Shown in pieces: positions 12,620 to 25,500 of a stretch of 64,000 bases of DNA. A model generated the notes under the pieces. The model saw nothing but the letters and a program-made list of their open reading frames with translations, made no database searches and was not told where the DNA came from. Every line of letters starts with the position of its first letter. Position 1 is the stretch's first letter. The stretch comes from Diphasiastrum complanatum (taxonomy: Eukaryota; Streptophyta; Lycopodiopsida; Lycopodiales; Lycopodiaceae). The stretch lies in the NCBI GenBank assembly GCA_029204225.1, contig CM055092.1, positions 83,758,026-83,822,025 of the forward strand. Direction: 5' to 3'. The position numbers were made by a program, and so were the translations under genes.

Positions 12620-13185
12620 CTGACTTTGGAATTCATTCCTTGCTGTAGCAGAAACTCCAGCAAGCTACCTCTTTGTGTAAACCATCGATGAGTAAAAGTG
12701 CTCTTTAGTTTGTACTTCATGTATCGTCATGATTGATACTTGATCCACTTGCATTTTGCATCAATTTCAACATCCAATTCAACTTAAGAAGTTCATTTTC
12801 TGGTGTAGGCATCAATAGATCTAGCATTTGAATGCTACAATCTAATTTCCACCATGGTATCCTTTTAATTTCCAACATGGTATCAAAGCCTGATTTACAG
12901 TAATTGCACCTTTTGCTCAATATCCTTTCATCTCTTACTAGATTCTAGTGAAACAAGGCCAAAGTTGCAGCCCACAATCTGGATCGAAATCTTGGATTTC
13001 CCATTAGGGTTTCCCGGAACGCTTTTTTTTTAAAAAAAATTATGGGTATCAAATGGAAGGGTTTTTCAAGAGCAGTTCATTTATCAAGTTTGCCATCATT
13101 TTCAAAACCATTGTCATCCATTTTCGAAGCATTGAGTGATTTTCTACCATTAAGTTATTTTCCACCATTAAATCGTTTTCTACAG

Positions 13186-13233
<48 letters not shown>

Positions 13234-16200
13234 AAGTTTGTAGAAATTAGAATGTGATAATTACCTACTAAAGTAGACCCTACATAAAAAAATTTGAAAT
13301 TTCTAACGTGTTCCGGGACAGCGTTTCTGGTCCCGGAACGCTCGCGATCACACGATCCGGAACGAGATCCTTCCAGATCGCGATCCGCTGCAACTAAGAA
13401 CAAGGCATAGTAGATTCCTTACATTCTAAGGAAACTATTTGGAGCAAAAGATTGTAATTTCTACTTGATGCTCTCTATAAAAACTTCTTGCAAGTGACAT
13501 AGTTTTGGAGTCAGCTGAAATTACAACTTTGGAGATCTTACAAAGGAGGAGAGAATATCAACAATATTATACATCAACAGAATCAGCAATAAGCAAGGAA
13601 GAAGGGTACATCAAGATCCAGCCAGGACCAATGCTCTAGAAGGCTCTAAAAATCAACAAGCTTCCAGGAAGGTGCCTTTCCACGGGAGAATGTTTTGTAA
13701 GTTACTAGCATGGCTAAGAAAAAAAGTCCTACAAAGCTTACATTCTTTATGTTTGCAACATAGCTTTAGACCCTAGCTTGGGTCTAAAGCTTGGGTCTAA
13801 AGCTTGGGTCTAGTTTCTCTCACCAAGAAAAGTAGACATGTCTAGTTTGAATGAATCTACATTGCCTGAATGGTATCAATCATAGTCATAGTTACCGGGG
13901 AACGCAGGAATAAGAGTTTTCAGGCGTGCCTCCCAGACCCCACAGCTTCGGAACGCTAGTTTGGGAATGTGACCGAGGGAACGTGGGAACGCACGTTCCC
14001 ACAGTTGAAAACTCGCGTTCCCAAACAGTTTTTGATTACAATTTTACATTTTTTTTAAATGCAATGCCACGTTGGGAACAGGCGTTCCCGAAGTTGATCA
14101 TGAGGGCGTTGAAGCTCCTCACGGTTCTCCTGAAGGCTGATGCCAAAGGTCCGAACTGGGAACTGGCGGCTGGGGCGAGCTAGCATCCTATTCACCTGCG
14201 CTGGCTCGCTGGTGATGGCTAGCAGATTTTCAGCTGGGCATTCAAGAATCAGCAAAACCCAAGCCTTCAAACACGAGGGAAACAATAGCAAGTTAATCCA
14301 CAATACGTAAAGCCAACAGCTGCAGCAACTCATCTCTTGGACTCACCGCTCCATCAGTCGCACACAAGTATTATTCTGTTAAAAGGCTTTTTTCATGTCC
14401 CATATACCTGTTATATTTGCAATCCACCCTTCTAGCAAAGAAATACATTCCTTAACTTTCCAAACAGCTCCTCTCAATGCTGCTTGCTACCTGCTCAGTG
14501 CTGCCTCAAGAGTCCAAGATCAGTGAATCCCGCTATGAGGATGACAAGACCCCACACAACATTGTCAGCTCAACAAACCATGCATACTCCCATCCCTTCC
14601 TCGGTGCCTCGAGAGGTGGTCCATTTCATGATTCTTCATCTTCTTCTCCATTTCTTTCTGGACCTATGAGGCATGTTAGTCTTGCAGCTGCATAGCATCC
14701 AGGGAGGAATTCCCAAGTCGATGGAGCAATAGCAAGAATGTTCTACCATGATAACATTCCTTCGAGCGTAGCGAGATCTCCATACTTCATGCAGGTAGTT
14801 AGGGAGATTGCAAATTTGGGCCCAGCTATACTCCTAGCAATGAGATGTTGAGAACAAAATTGCGAGAGGATGTAAAGTTAAACATCCATGCAGCATTAGG
14901 TCCTATTAGGGAGTGGTGGCAAAAGCATGATGTGACACTCATTGCTGATGGATGGAGTGACACTAGAGCCCAATCTATTCAGGACATTGTTGCATACTTG
15001 TGAGGGACATCATATTTTGTGACGTCCATAAACAACTCGGATATTGGGAAGAGTACAGAGAGATTGGCAAATATGTGGAGTGAGGTCATTGACAGCATCA
15101 GGGCAGCAGATGTGTACAGTTTACCGTTGACGGGGAGAATGCTAACAGGGCAGCAGGAGCTATTATTGAAGCTTGGTATCCCCATATTTCTTTCAGCCCA
15201 TGCATTGCCCATTGCCTCAACAATTTGTTGAAGGACATTGGAAAATTACCTTGATAGCTTTTGATTGACATGGGGAAGGATGTGGTACAGTTCACTGTTG
15301 ATGGGGAGAATGCTAAAGGGCAGCAGGAGCTATTATTGAAGCTTGTCAACCCCATATTTCTTTCAGCCCATGCATTGCCCATTGCCTCAACAATTTGTTG
15401 AAGGACATTGGAAAATTACATTGCTGTCGGCCTTTGATTGACATGGGGAAGGATGTCGTCACTTTTATCACTCGATATCACTATATTTATGCAGTTTTTT
15501 GTAAGATTGTCTCCAAGGACTTTCTAAAGTACTCTGAGACATGCTTTGTCCACAATTTTATTATGTTGGAGCGTCTCCAAGAAGAGAACAATTCTTGGCG
15601 ACTTGGCGTTTGTGATGAGTGGATTGGTTGGGCAAAATCTCGCAGCGCCGCAGGTACAATGTAGATTCATCTGTATTTCAATCTTCATCAAACAAACAGT
15701 TCTGCAAGATTTTACCCATTTTTAATTTCACTCATGACTTGTTTTGTTGTTGTGAATGCTAGGTAAAAGAGTTGTTCGCATTTTGAGTCAAGGGGCCAGT
15801 TCCTCTCCCTTTGAACACTTGTGGAGCTCATTCAGCCACATAGCATCGAAGAAGAGGAATCGACTTGGCACATAAAAGGCAAATGATTTGGTTTATGTTC
15901 ATGCAAACCTACGTTTGTCGAGTAGCATGGATGTGAAGGACAAAGGGCAAACATTTATTGGTGTTGGTGGTGTGCATGCTTTGCCTCCTCAATGATAGTA
16001 GGTAGAGCGAGGACATGATCAAGAGTGTTATAACCCCGGCAGCGGAAGCCAGCCTGGCCAATCGCATACAATAGTCGAGAATCGGCCTCTACCGTAACGA
16101 CGTTCTGGAGAATAGTAGCGTACAACTTGGCCATGGTATGACCAATCATAATAGTGCGATAGTTGTGGACATTCATGGCATCGCCTGCTTTAAGAATGGG

Positions 16201-19185
16201 GTGAAGGAGATTGGTGGCCCAAGGTATGGGAAAACCATCAACGACAGAGCGGTTAAAACATCGGGCCACGAAAGGGGAGACGAGTTTGGCAATTGGTTTG
16301 AGGAGCTCGACTGAAAGGAGGTCAATGTCAGACGTACGATTGTTCTTGAGTTTGCAGATGGTGGCTTCAACCATGTCAGGAGAAAAGAGGTCACCGTGGA
16401 TAGGACGAGAAGAAAGAGAGAGAGATGGAAGGGTGAGCAGTTGTATATAGGTTGGTTGCATAGTCGACCCAAGATTGAAGAGGGATGACTGCAATGGATA
16501 GGGCTTATGAAGAAAGATCTTCCAAAAAGTAGCCGAGGAAGCAGAGTGGAGGGAGCGAAGGAGGTAGGAGGAATGGGAAGAAAAGTAGGCCACTTTCCTT
16601 TTGCGGAGAAGGGAACGAAGCTGCTTTTCCGCGTAGAATTGGAGAATTTGAAGAACTCGACATATTTCTGGAAGAAAGAACAGTCGTCATACCATTTATT
16701 ATGGGTACGACGATGAGAAGAGAAGCGGCGAGGGGCGCAATGGCATGAGTGGCAATAGTCAGGGCATGTGTTGAAAAGGAGGCTTGGGTAGTGACATCAG
16801 AGGAGGGTCTAGAAGATGAGAGACATGGGTAACATACGCCTGGGATTGATGAGGAGGTATACAGTAGCGGGTGGGTCGAACAAAGAGGGAAGGCGGACTT
16901 GGCGCTGGGGAGAAGGAGAGGTAGAGCAGAGAGTGATCAGCGAGGACCGGGGTAGAGATGGTGAAGGATGCCAGGCGGGGCAATAAAGCAAGAGATGCAA
17001 TGAAATAGTCCACTACGCTGTGACTGCCACCAAATGGGTGGCAAGTATATGTAGAGGGAGGATGGCCATTGAAGAAGACCGTTAAGGATAATGAGACCGT
17101 GTGCTTGAGCCAACCTTAGAAGTTGTTCCCCAAAAAGCGTAACCGTCGTTGATGAGTCCTGAGAATAACGGGCATAAGAGGTATCCAACAGATGAAGAGA
17201 GAGAGTGTCAGCATAGAACTCAGTCTGGCGAGCGGCCACGCGTGCGTTAAAGTCCCCTGCAAGCAATATGTAATCCTGTAGAGAGAGTCTAGCAACGCCG
17301 TCAAAAAGGGCCTGAAAATGATCACCTCCCAAATCCATAAACACTGAAGTGTGGGGAGCAAAGTAGCACACTGCAACAAACAAGTCCTGGTCCAGCCCCA
17401 AGAAGGATGCAGTAATCTGAAGCCACAAGTAACGGCCATAAGTATCCTGAGACACCAACCGAATAGAAGGAGTATACACCGACCTGTACAAACATGCAAC
17501 TCCACCAGAGGCCCGAAGTATCCTGCCTTGTAGCATAGGTCGTGGAGCAGAAGTCCACTGAAAAGCAAAAATGTGCGAAAGTGGGTGTGTGGAAGACTCA
17601 GGTCTCTACAAAAAGTAGAAAATTAGTCGAACACAGATAGGTGTCAAGATCAACCGCTGTAGAAGAGCTGGAGAGGCCGCCGCAGTTCCAAAAACCGAAT
17701 GTGATGCTAGTCGGGGCTATCGGGCGCTCCCATGCCCGAGTACCCCAACTTCCTATTGACGCTTGGAGAAAAAGCGAGAGTTGCCATTTGTGAATACCAC
17801 CCGCTGTTGTTTTGTCCTTGCCTTCTGAATAATAGTTTTACGCTCTGTAACCATTGGCAGTGAGTAAGGTCATCATCTATGTAAATCTGGGAGCCTCGGA
17901 GAGTACGACGCGCACGAAGAACTATCTGCCGATTGTCCATAGTTTTGAATTTGACAAATAATATCTTCGGATCATGCTGGAGGCGCCAAGCATACTGGAT
18001 ATCTGGAACTGAGAGCCTCATGCATTAAGTTAGCAAAGAGGTAACCTGGTCCAGTGTTGTGCCCTCAGTAGGAAGACCCCGAAATCTTAAATTGAGCTTT
18101 TTGTCATCCCAACGTTGTTCTGCCAAGACACCTTGTACTGTGGTGTCTAAGGAGGGTGCTACAAAAGACGAAGAGGTGGTAGATGATCTCAAGATAGAAG
18201 CCCATGATTTGGTCTCACGTACTTCTTGCTCGAGAGTAGGTACCCTTCTATACATGTTCCACCGTCTCATGAAGCTGCCGTTCAAGAACGGGAATCCGGG
18301 CAGTGCACTCAACAGTGTCATGTATTTGGCGCTCAAGTAGGGGAAGCTTACTCATGGATGCCTTAGTATCCTCAACAGCACGGGAGATATTAGGGATGAT
18401 GTCCCTCTGCAAAGCACTAAGTGCAGAAGAGAAGCAATTTCAGTTTGTTCAGCGTCAATCATGGCAGTCTTAGTAAGCAAATCCGCACGAAGTTCATTGA
18501 GTTGTGAAAGAAAAGCGGCAAATTGCTTAGAAATGTACTCATTCAGCGAGGAGATGTTCTCAAGAGTGGTGTGCCGCGTGTAGGTGTGGCATGTGTCTCC
18601 CATAGCAGCTGAGGACGAAGCAACAACCTGTGGCGATCGAGTGCTGACAAAATCGGTAGGCATGGTGGATGCAATTTCCTGTAGACATAAACTTCTTAGC
18701 ACGCTTTGTGCGCAAGACAAAGCCTGGAGGCATGCGAAACGAAGTCGTAGGATGAATTGCAGGAGATAGATGAGAGAGGAAGCAAAACCCTAATCAAGCA
18801 GTTTTACGAAAATGAGCGTAACTTTTTTCTACGAAGTCCGATTGATCCGAAAATTGATTCAGATCGAAGGTAAGATAGAGCACTGCGCAGTCGTTAGACT
18901 GTACTTGCAATATGGTACGGATCCGTACGGACTGTACGAATTTTGCAGACTGCGAAAATTTTGAGATCAAGAAAAATCAAATTTTCAAAACTCAAACTGT
19001 TGAGGATCTATTGCAAAAAGGATAGCAGCAATGAAATCTTGAGAAACAAGGTTGGAGTAGCTAAAAGTGATGCAAAAAAGTGTCATGCACAAAAAAGGTA
19101 GATCTAGCCACAAAGAAAGCTAGAAAGAAGTGAGAGTTGCATGGAGATGGAAGCAGTGAGGAGATGATGGTTGCGTGAAGATAGT

Positions 19186-19241
<56 letters not shown>

Positions 19242-19462
19242 AAGGGTCTTTGTTTATGGCAGGGTTTGAACTTTTGAGTGTAGGGAGATGGAATGATCAT
19301 TGATGGAAGCTTGAAGCCTTGAACTTAGATTCTTAGAAGAGTGTGTTTGAGAGAGAGGGAGGTAGATTTAGGGGTGTGTGTGTGTGTGTGTGTTGAGACA
19401 TGCGTGTGTGAATAGATTCCTAGAAGAGTGTGTTTGAGAGATAGGGAGGTAGAGTTAGGGGG

Positions 19463-19535
<73 letters not shown>

Positions 19536-22500
19536 GTCTATGTGTGTGTGTGACATATGTGTATGTGTGTGTAGAGGGAGGAAGAGTTACGCTTTAGGTG
19601 TGAGTGAGAAATTAGAATTTAGAAATGAAAGTTAGAATGTCAGATGTTACTTTGGTGTGTTAGAACTTAGTAATACATATTAGTAACTGAGGTTAGGTAG
19701 TTTATCGAGATAGAAATTAGAATCTAGATCATACGAGTTTGAAAATTAGAATCTAGATCATACGAGTTTGAGTGAGCACTTGCTACTGAGAAATTAGAAT
19801 CTAGATCATACGAGTTTGAGTGAGCACTTGCCACTGAGTCTTGACTCTTGAGGGGGAGAGAGTAGATAGAATGTCGAGAGAGAAGGATCCCTTGTGGGAT
19901 TATGTGACAGTTGCTTCGAATTATGGCACCTCATGCACTAAGAGGCAGACATGTAAGTATTGCAGCAAGGAGTACACAGGTGGCCCCACTAGAATAAAGG
20001 CAATCTATTGAGTTTGCGTAGTTATGAGATCACGGGTTGTATGCAGGCACCAGGCACCAGACTCATTGATGATATCTACAGCTCCATCTACAACTATCTT
20101 GGAGGCTGGTCCTTCGACCATAGGTTAGTGATGGTAATTAGTGATTCCTAAGCTATTATAAATCCTAAGTTATTGACAATTGTAACTTGTAAGTTGTTGC
20201 TAGATGCTAAATAGAAAATATGTGCATTGATGATTGTGTCATAAATTATAATTCATTGCATGTAGTATGTACTTCGACATTACTACAGTCTACAGACTAT
20301 TATCATAATTCATCTATCTCCATTGTCGTAGAATCTAGATAGTAACTATAAATTTGTGGCCACTGGCAATTTTGCAACAGTTCCAGTAGACCCTTCCACA
20401 TCACAGGGTCAAAATCAGACTGATACGGTGGCACTAGTGAAGATTGGCATTGGCAGTATAGTCCATTACAAGTATGCGTGCAAAATGTGGATGTGGAGCT
20501 AATGAAAGTGCAAATATTAAATAACAAAAAGAGGCACCCCTAGGAAATATTGATCAAATCAAGGAATGTACATCGATCTGCAATAATAGGCATTGTTCAA
20601 ATAACGGATTGCTAACTTACATCCACAAAACTCAATTTGAATTAGAAGGGAATGCACCTCATTTGCAACATGGAATTTCTAGACATCTAACAATGTAGAA
20701 ATGATAGATGTAAGAAATAGGGAAGAAGAATGACGGGTACAAAAGAGAAGGCACAAAACCCATAAGGACTTCCATTGGATCAGCCTTCCGAGAAACTTTT
20801 AGTTGACAAGACTAATTAGTTGCTCCGTATGACAATATCCGGTGGCAATCTACCAAAGCTACCTCAAGCTTAACAACAAGTAATAGTTGAACAAACTCCT
20901 CTAAAAAAGTATGAGCTGTAACCACCTTCAAAATACTTAATCACCAACCACTTCACCAAATGCAGTAACATACTCTTCAACTTTCTATTAAAAAAGTTAT
21001 CCTCTATTAAAGAAGTTTCCATCGCAATTCTCCTAATTCACAAAACTCTTCTGTCTGTGTGTTTTATCAAAGCATGCTTCAGAAGAAAGGCCAAGATTAT
21101 CTGACACAAGATTACACCTTGTCTCCGAATCTTAATGTTGCTCTGCCATTGATTAAGGTTGATCAACAGAAGTCTAGTTTCGCGTGCTAATCATTGATGA
21201 GTACCCATAATGTTGATGGCCCTAGGTGCCATGTTTCTTTAACATATTCCAAAAAGGCGAATGATATTGCTCCCAATTTTCCTCGAAGGCCTCTCCAAAA
21301 GAAAAATTTCAATGAATTTGTTTTTTGCAAATCTACCCTTTTGCAAGCCTCTTCTTTGAAATATTCATTACTTGCGACAAGTAGAAGATTTTTGACAAAT
21401 GCATTATCACACAGTCTATAACATATTCTTGCAACATTTCCATGAGAACATTGATTCTCGCTCCTCTACTTAGACATTCATTGTTGCTACACCTTTTCAA
21501 CACACGTTCTCTATCTAATTTGGCAGCTCAAGAAACATGTGGCCAATGTCTTTGCCAATAGGGAGGGTTAACGCTTCAATACTTGGTCTAAATAATTTGA
21601 TCTTGAGCCTTAAGTCTTGTAAGATGAATTAAGATCCAATCGAGCCTTCCTAGGCACAATGAGATCGGCAACAAACCCATATGGAAAATGCTAATGTGAA
21701 ATTATTGATATCCCTAAATGGTTCCTCATTTCAAAAGCCTTTGGAAATACATATTCTCATCTCAAATATTTGATCACATTATCAATGTTATGCTCATTAA
21801 CAACACTATGTAGTCATTGTAATGTCATACTAACTTACCAATAGGAGGGACTGGAGGATCATCGATGACATTTGAAGCAAGCACAGGCTTACATTCCAAG
21901 CCATTTGAGATGTCTTTGCTAACTAGCCTGCACAATAAGAAATCACATTTAAGTAACATATTGAAACCTAGATTCCACATTTGTGTGTGACACTTGTGGT
22001 TTAAAAATAACATTTGTAAGCTTGCAAAAGCCTTTACTTCAAGCAAATTATAATCTAAAATCAATGCAAACTTCCAATCATGTCCATTATAATCCAAAGT
22101 GAATAATAAGCTTCTACAACATATGATCGTGATAAAAACGATCAAAGATTGACGACAAGCTATTGCTTTAGCCTAGGCAAAGGGGCTGTATCTTGGTGCA
22201 GCAAGAAGCAGCCCACTATTTCTTTATCATCTACCGAAGTTGAGTACAAGGCGACTATGAGGTCCGCCTATGAAGCTAATTGGTTACATACAAAGCCTAC
22301 TTGATGATATGCAGATCGCTCAAGTAGGACCTACATTCTTACATTGTGATAACCAAAGCTGCATTAAGTTTGCAAGAAATCCAATCTACCATGCACGAAC
22401 AAAACATATCGAGGTGGACCAGCACTTTATACAAGAGAAAGTGCATAGCAAAGAGATTGAGCTAACATATTGCAACACCAACAATCTGATTGTTGATATC

Positions 22501-25500
22501 TTTACTAAACCACTTAAACTCAGTAAAAATAAGTTTGAGAAGCTCAAAACATTTTCAAGTGTTAACTTAAATAAAATTGCCATTAAGGGGAGGGTGTTGA
22601 AGAGTAATGTTTATTTTAGTCCTTTGGCTAAGCACTAATGTTGTTGTAAGTTGTACATTACTCATGGGGCATGTTATTAATTAACTAAATGGGACCCCCT
22701 ATTTGTTATTTTAAATCATAGATGCATTGCGATTCAAAATCGCGGTCCAAATTGCGAGTCAAAATCGCACGGAAAAATTCCAAAATCGTTTAGAATCATT
22801 TTTTTTTCGGGGCAATATGGGTATCACATAAAAGCTCTAACTAAGAGCATTATTATTGTGTAGTTTGCCAAATGTTGTGTACAAGATGGTCCAATTCAGG
22901 TGCATTAATCCATGTTGGGTTCTGTCTGTAGGAAATCAAAGTGCCAAGATCCTTCTAACATTCAATCTCCATATACAAGAAGAAGAAAAAGAGGAAGAAG
23001 AAGAAGAAGGAGAGGGTTAGGTGCCCTCAAGGAGAGAGAAAGTAGTAGCAATGCTTGAAAGGGAATGAATTACAAATGAACAAAGAGTACATATAAATAG
23101 GCCTTCCAAGGGCCTAGACTCTTCCAAACTCTAAGTTCTAGAACCTTCCAAGACCCACTACTAATTATAGGGCACCCCCAAAAGTCAAGATAGGGTCCTT
23201 AACATAATTAGACTTTACTTGGACCCATGAATTACTACTGGACCAAAATTGGGTCCATCTCAAATAAAACTAACTTAACATGGTCTAAATAATAAACCTA
23301 ACCCATGGTTACACAAGTCTCGACCTTTTGGGTCAAAGTAACCTATGGGAAACTAACATTATCATTTATTACTTCTAACACCCTCCTTAAATGATAATGT
23401 AAAAAACATAACATGACATGAAGTATGAAAAATTGCAACAAAAATGCAAAGTGTTGCATGCTGCCCAAAACTCCATGTAGCCGAAAAAGAAAAGATGTAG
23501 CTTGTTGTCCAAGCTTAATGCCGCAAAAAAAAAACTTCAGCTTGAAGTAGTCGAAGTAGCCGAAATCTCAGCCCCAATCATGCCCGATGTAGAAGAGATG
23601 TAGAATACGAAGTGCGGTAGCATCAAGTCGAAGAGTGAAGACAAGCATGCTCCATCCAAAGTAGGTAACCAAAAAACCAACCACAAGCCGAAATATGGAT
23701 TTGCAATCCATTAATGGTTCCCACATGATTCCATAAGTCTTCTTACCACAAGAAACATAAAGAAGAGTATGATACTCTTTTACCATCACAGCCTCCCGAA
23801 TCTTACTATCAATAATCTGCTCACCAACACTAGGTAAGACAACACCGTCATCATAAGAAGTAAGCATCAAAACATGAAAATCAGCATAAGGTACTGATTT
23901 TGGTGAGGCATGTGTGTTTCCTCCAAGGTAAAAAGATGCTTTGCTATCCCGCAAAGACTCGGACAACCAACAAGAGGCTGTAGCAGGCTGTCCAACAGCC
24001 ACAAAATCACCAACACTCTGTTGTCCAAAGTGTTCCAAATGTGGACCTTGCTGTCCAAAAACCTTCCGCAAGCCGTTCCCGGTGCATAATAGGATGCTCA
24101 CGATGTAACATAGGCTGAAAATGATCAATAAACCATGGCTAAATCTGGTGTCCACCATCTTCAAGAAAAAAACCAACAGCTTGCCACTTTGAACACCCAA
24201 ATAATCCAACAACACGCCACTTTGAACCAATGTACTAATTGACATGATTTTTTCCCCTCTGCTGAAACACGTTCGAAACGGGATGTACGAAACGACCCCG
24301 TTTCGAAACGCCATTTCAGTGTTCAAAACGATCGGAAAAAAAAAACCAATTTTTTTTTTCTGAAACCGCGCCATAAGCTTTGTAGTATGTACTGGCAATG
24401 GCCATGAACAGATTCTCTCAACCTAATAACCTATCCATGATAGTATCAATAATTTCAATAATTGACTGAGGAAAGTGACCATAATTACCATACATAGCTT
24501 CTCCTCTTGAAATTGCATTCTAATTTCTCTAGAGCATTCTCATGAAATTGGATGTATCTACTTGTTACTAGACTGTCTATGACATCTGTAAACCCCAAAA
24601 ACTGCGCCATAAGCTTTGTAGTATGTACTGGCAATGGGCATGAACAGATTCTTGCAACCTAATAACCTATCCATGACAGTATCAATAATTGATTGAGGAA
24701 AGTGACCATAGTCAACATACACAGCTTCTCCTCTTGAAATTGCATTCTCTAGAGCATTCTCATGAAATTGGATGTATTTACTTGTTACTAGACTTTCTAT
24801 GACATCTGTAAACCCCAAAAACCCTCAAAAACACATTTTTTTAAAAAAAACCCCAAAAAAAAATTCCCGTTTCGAACCTGAACCAGACGTTTCATACGCG
24901 TATGAAACGACGTACGAAACGCACCCATGAAACATTGTTCCAAAACATTATCTTGAGAAGCTTGCTCGTAAAGTTCTTCACTAATGCATCCATCATTTGC
25001 AACAAATGGCTCAAGAAAAGAAGAATGCTTTACCATACCAACATTCCGATGCAAACTTGTACTTGTAGAAAGACAATGATCAAACTTTGCATGACTTTGC
25101 CCTTCTACCTTCAAAGAGGATGAAGTAGAGAGGAGAAAGCATGATGATGAATCCTTTATTCGGTACATCTTTAAGAGTGTTTCCCAAGCACTTTTAGAGG
25201 TCTTGCAAAATCTCAAATGATATAAGATAGATCTTGTTACCGATAAAATCTTGATCATCACGTCGATGCAAAATCTCAGCTTGCAACTCCAGAATAGTTG
25301 GTGTCATCCAACATATCTTCACCCGAACAAGTATGAATTGCTCCCAAATCTCTTGCCATAAGAAGTAGCCAAGAAGATAAACTTTTTCAAACCCTAAATA
25401 TGCCCTAGAAGACACAAAAACCAACAAGTATCAAATCTGAGAAATCAGCACCGAAATGTGTCGAAACCACACATTAGATGGATGTAGGAACTCGCCCTCC

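Noticed and set aside
12523-13403. Frames rich in Ser-Leu or Arg-Glu repeats
   Set aside because: Translations of GA/CT microsatellites; the same applies at 19061, 27177, 44084 and 61211-61536.
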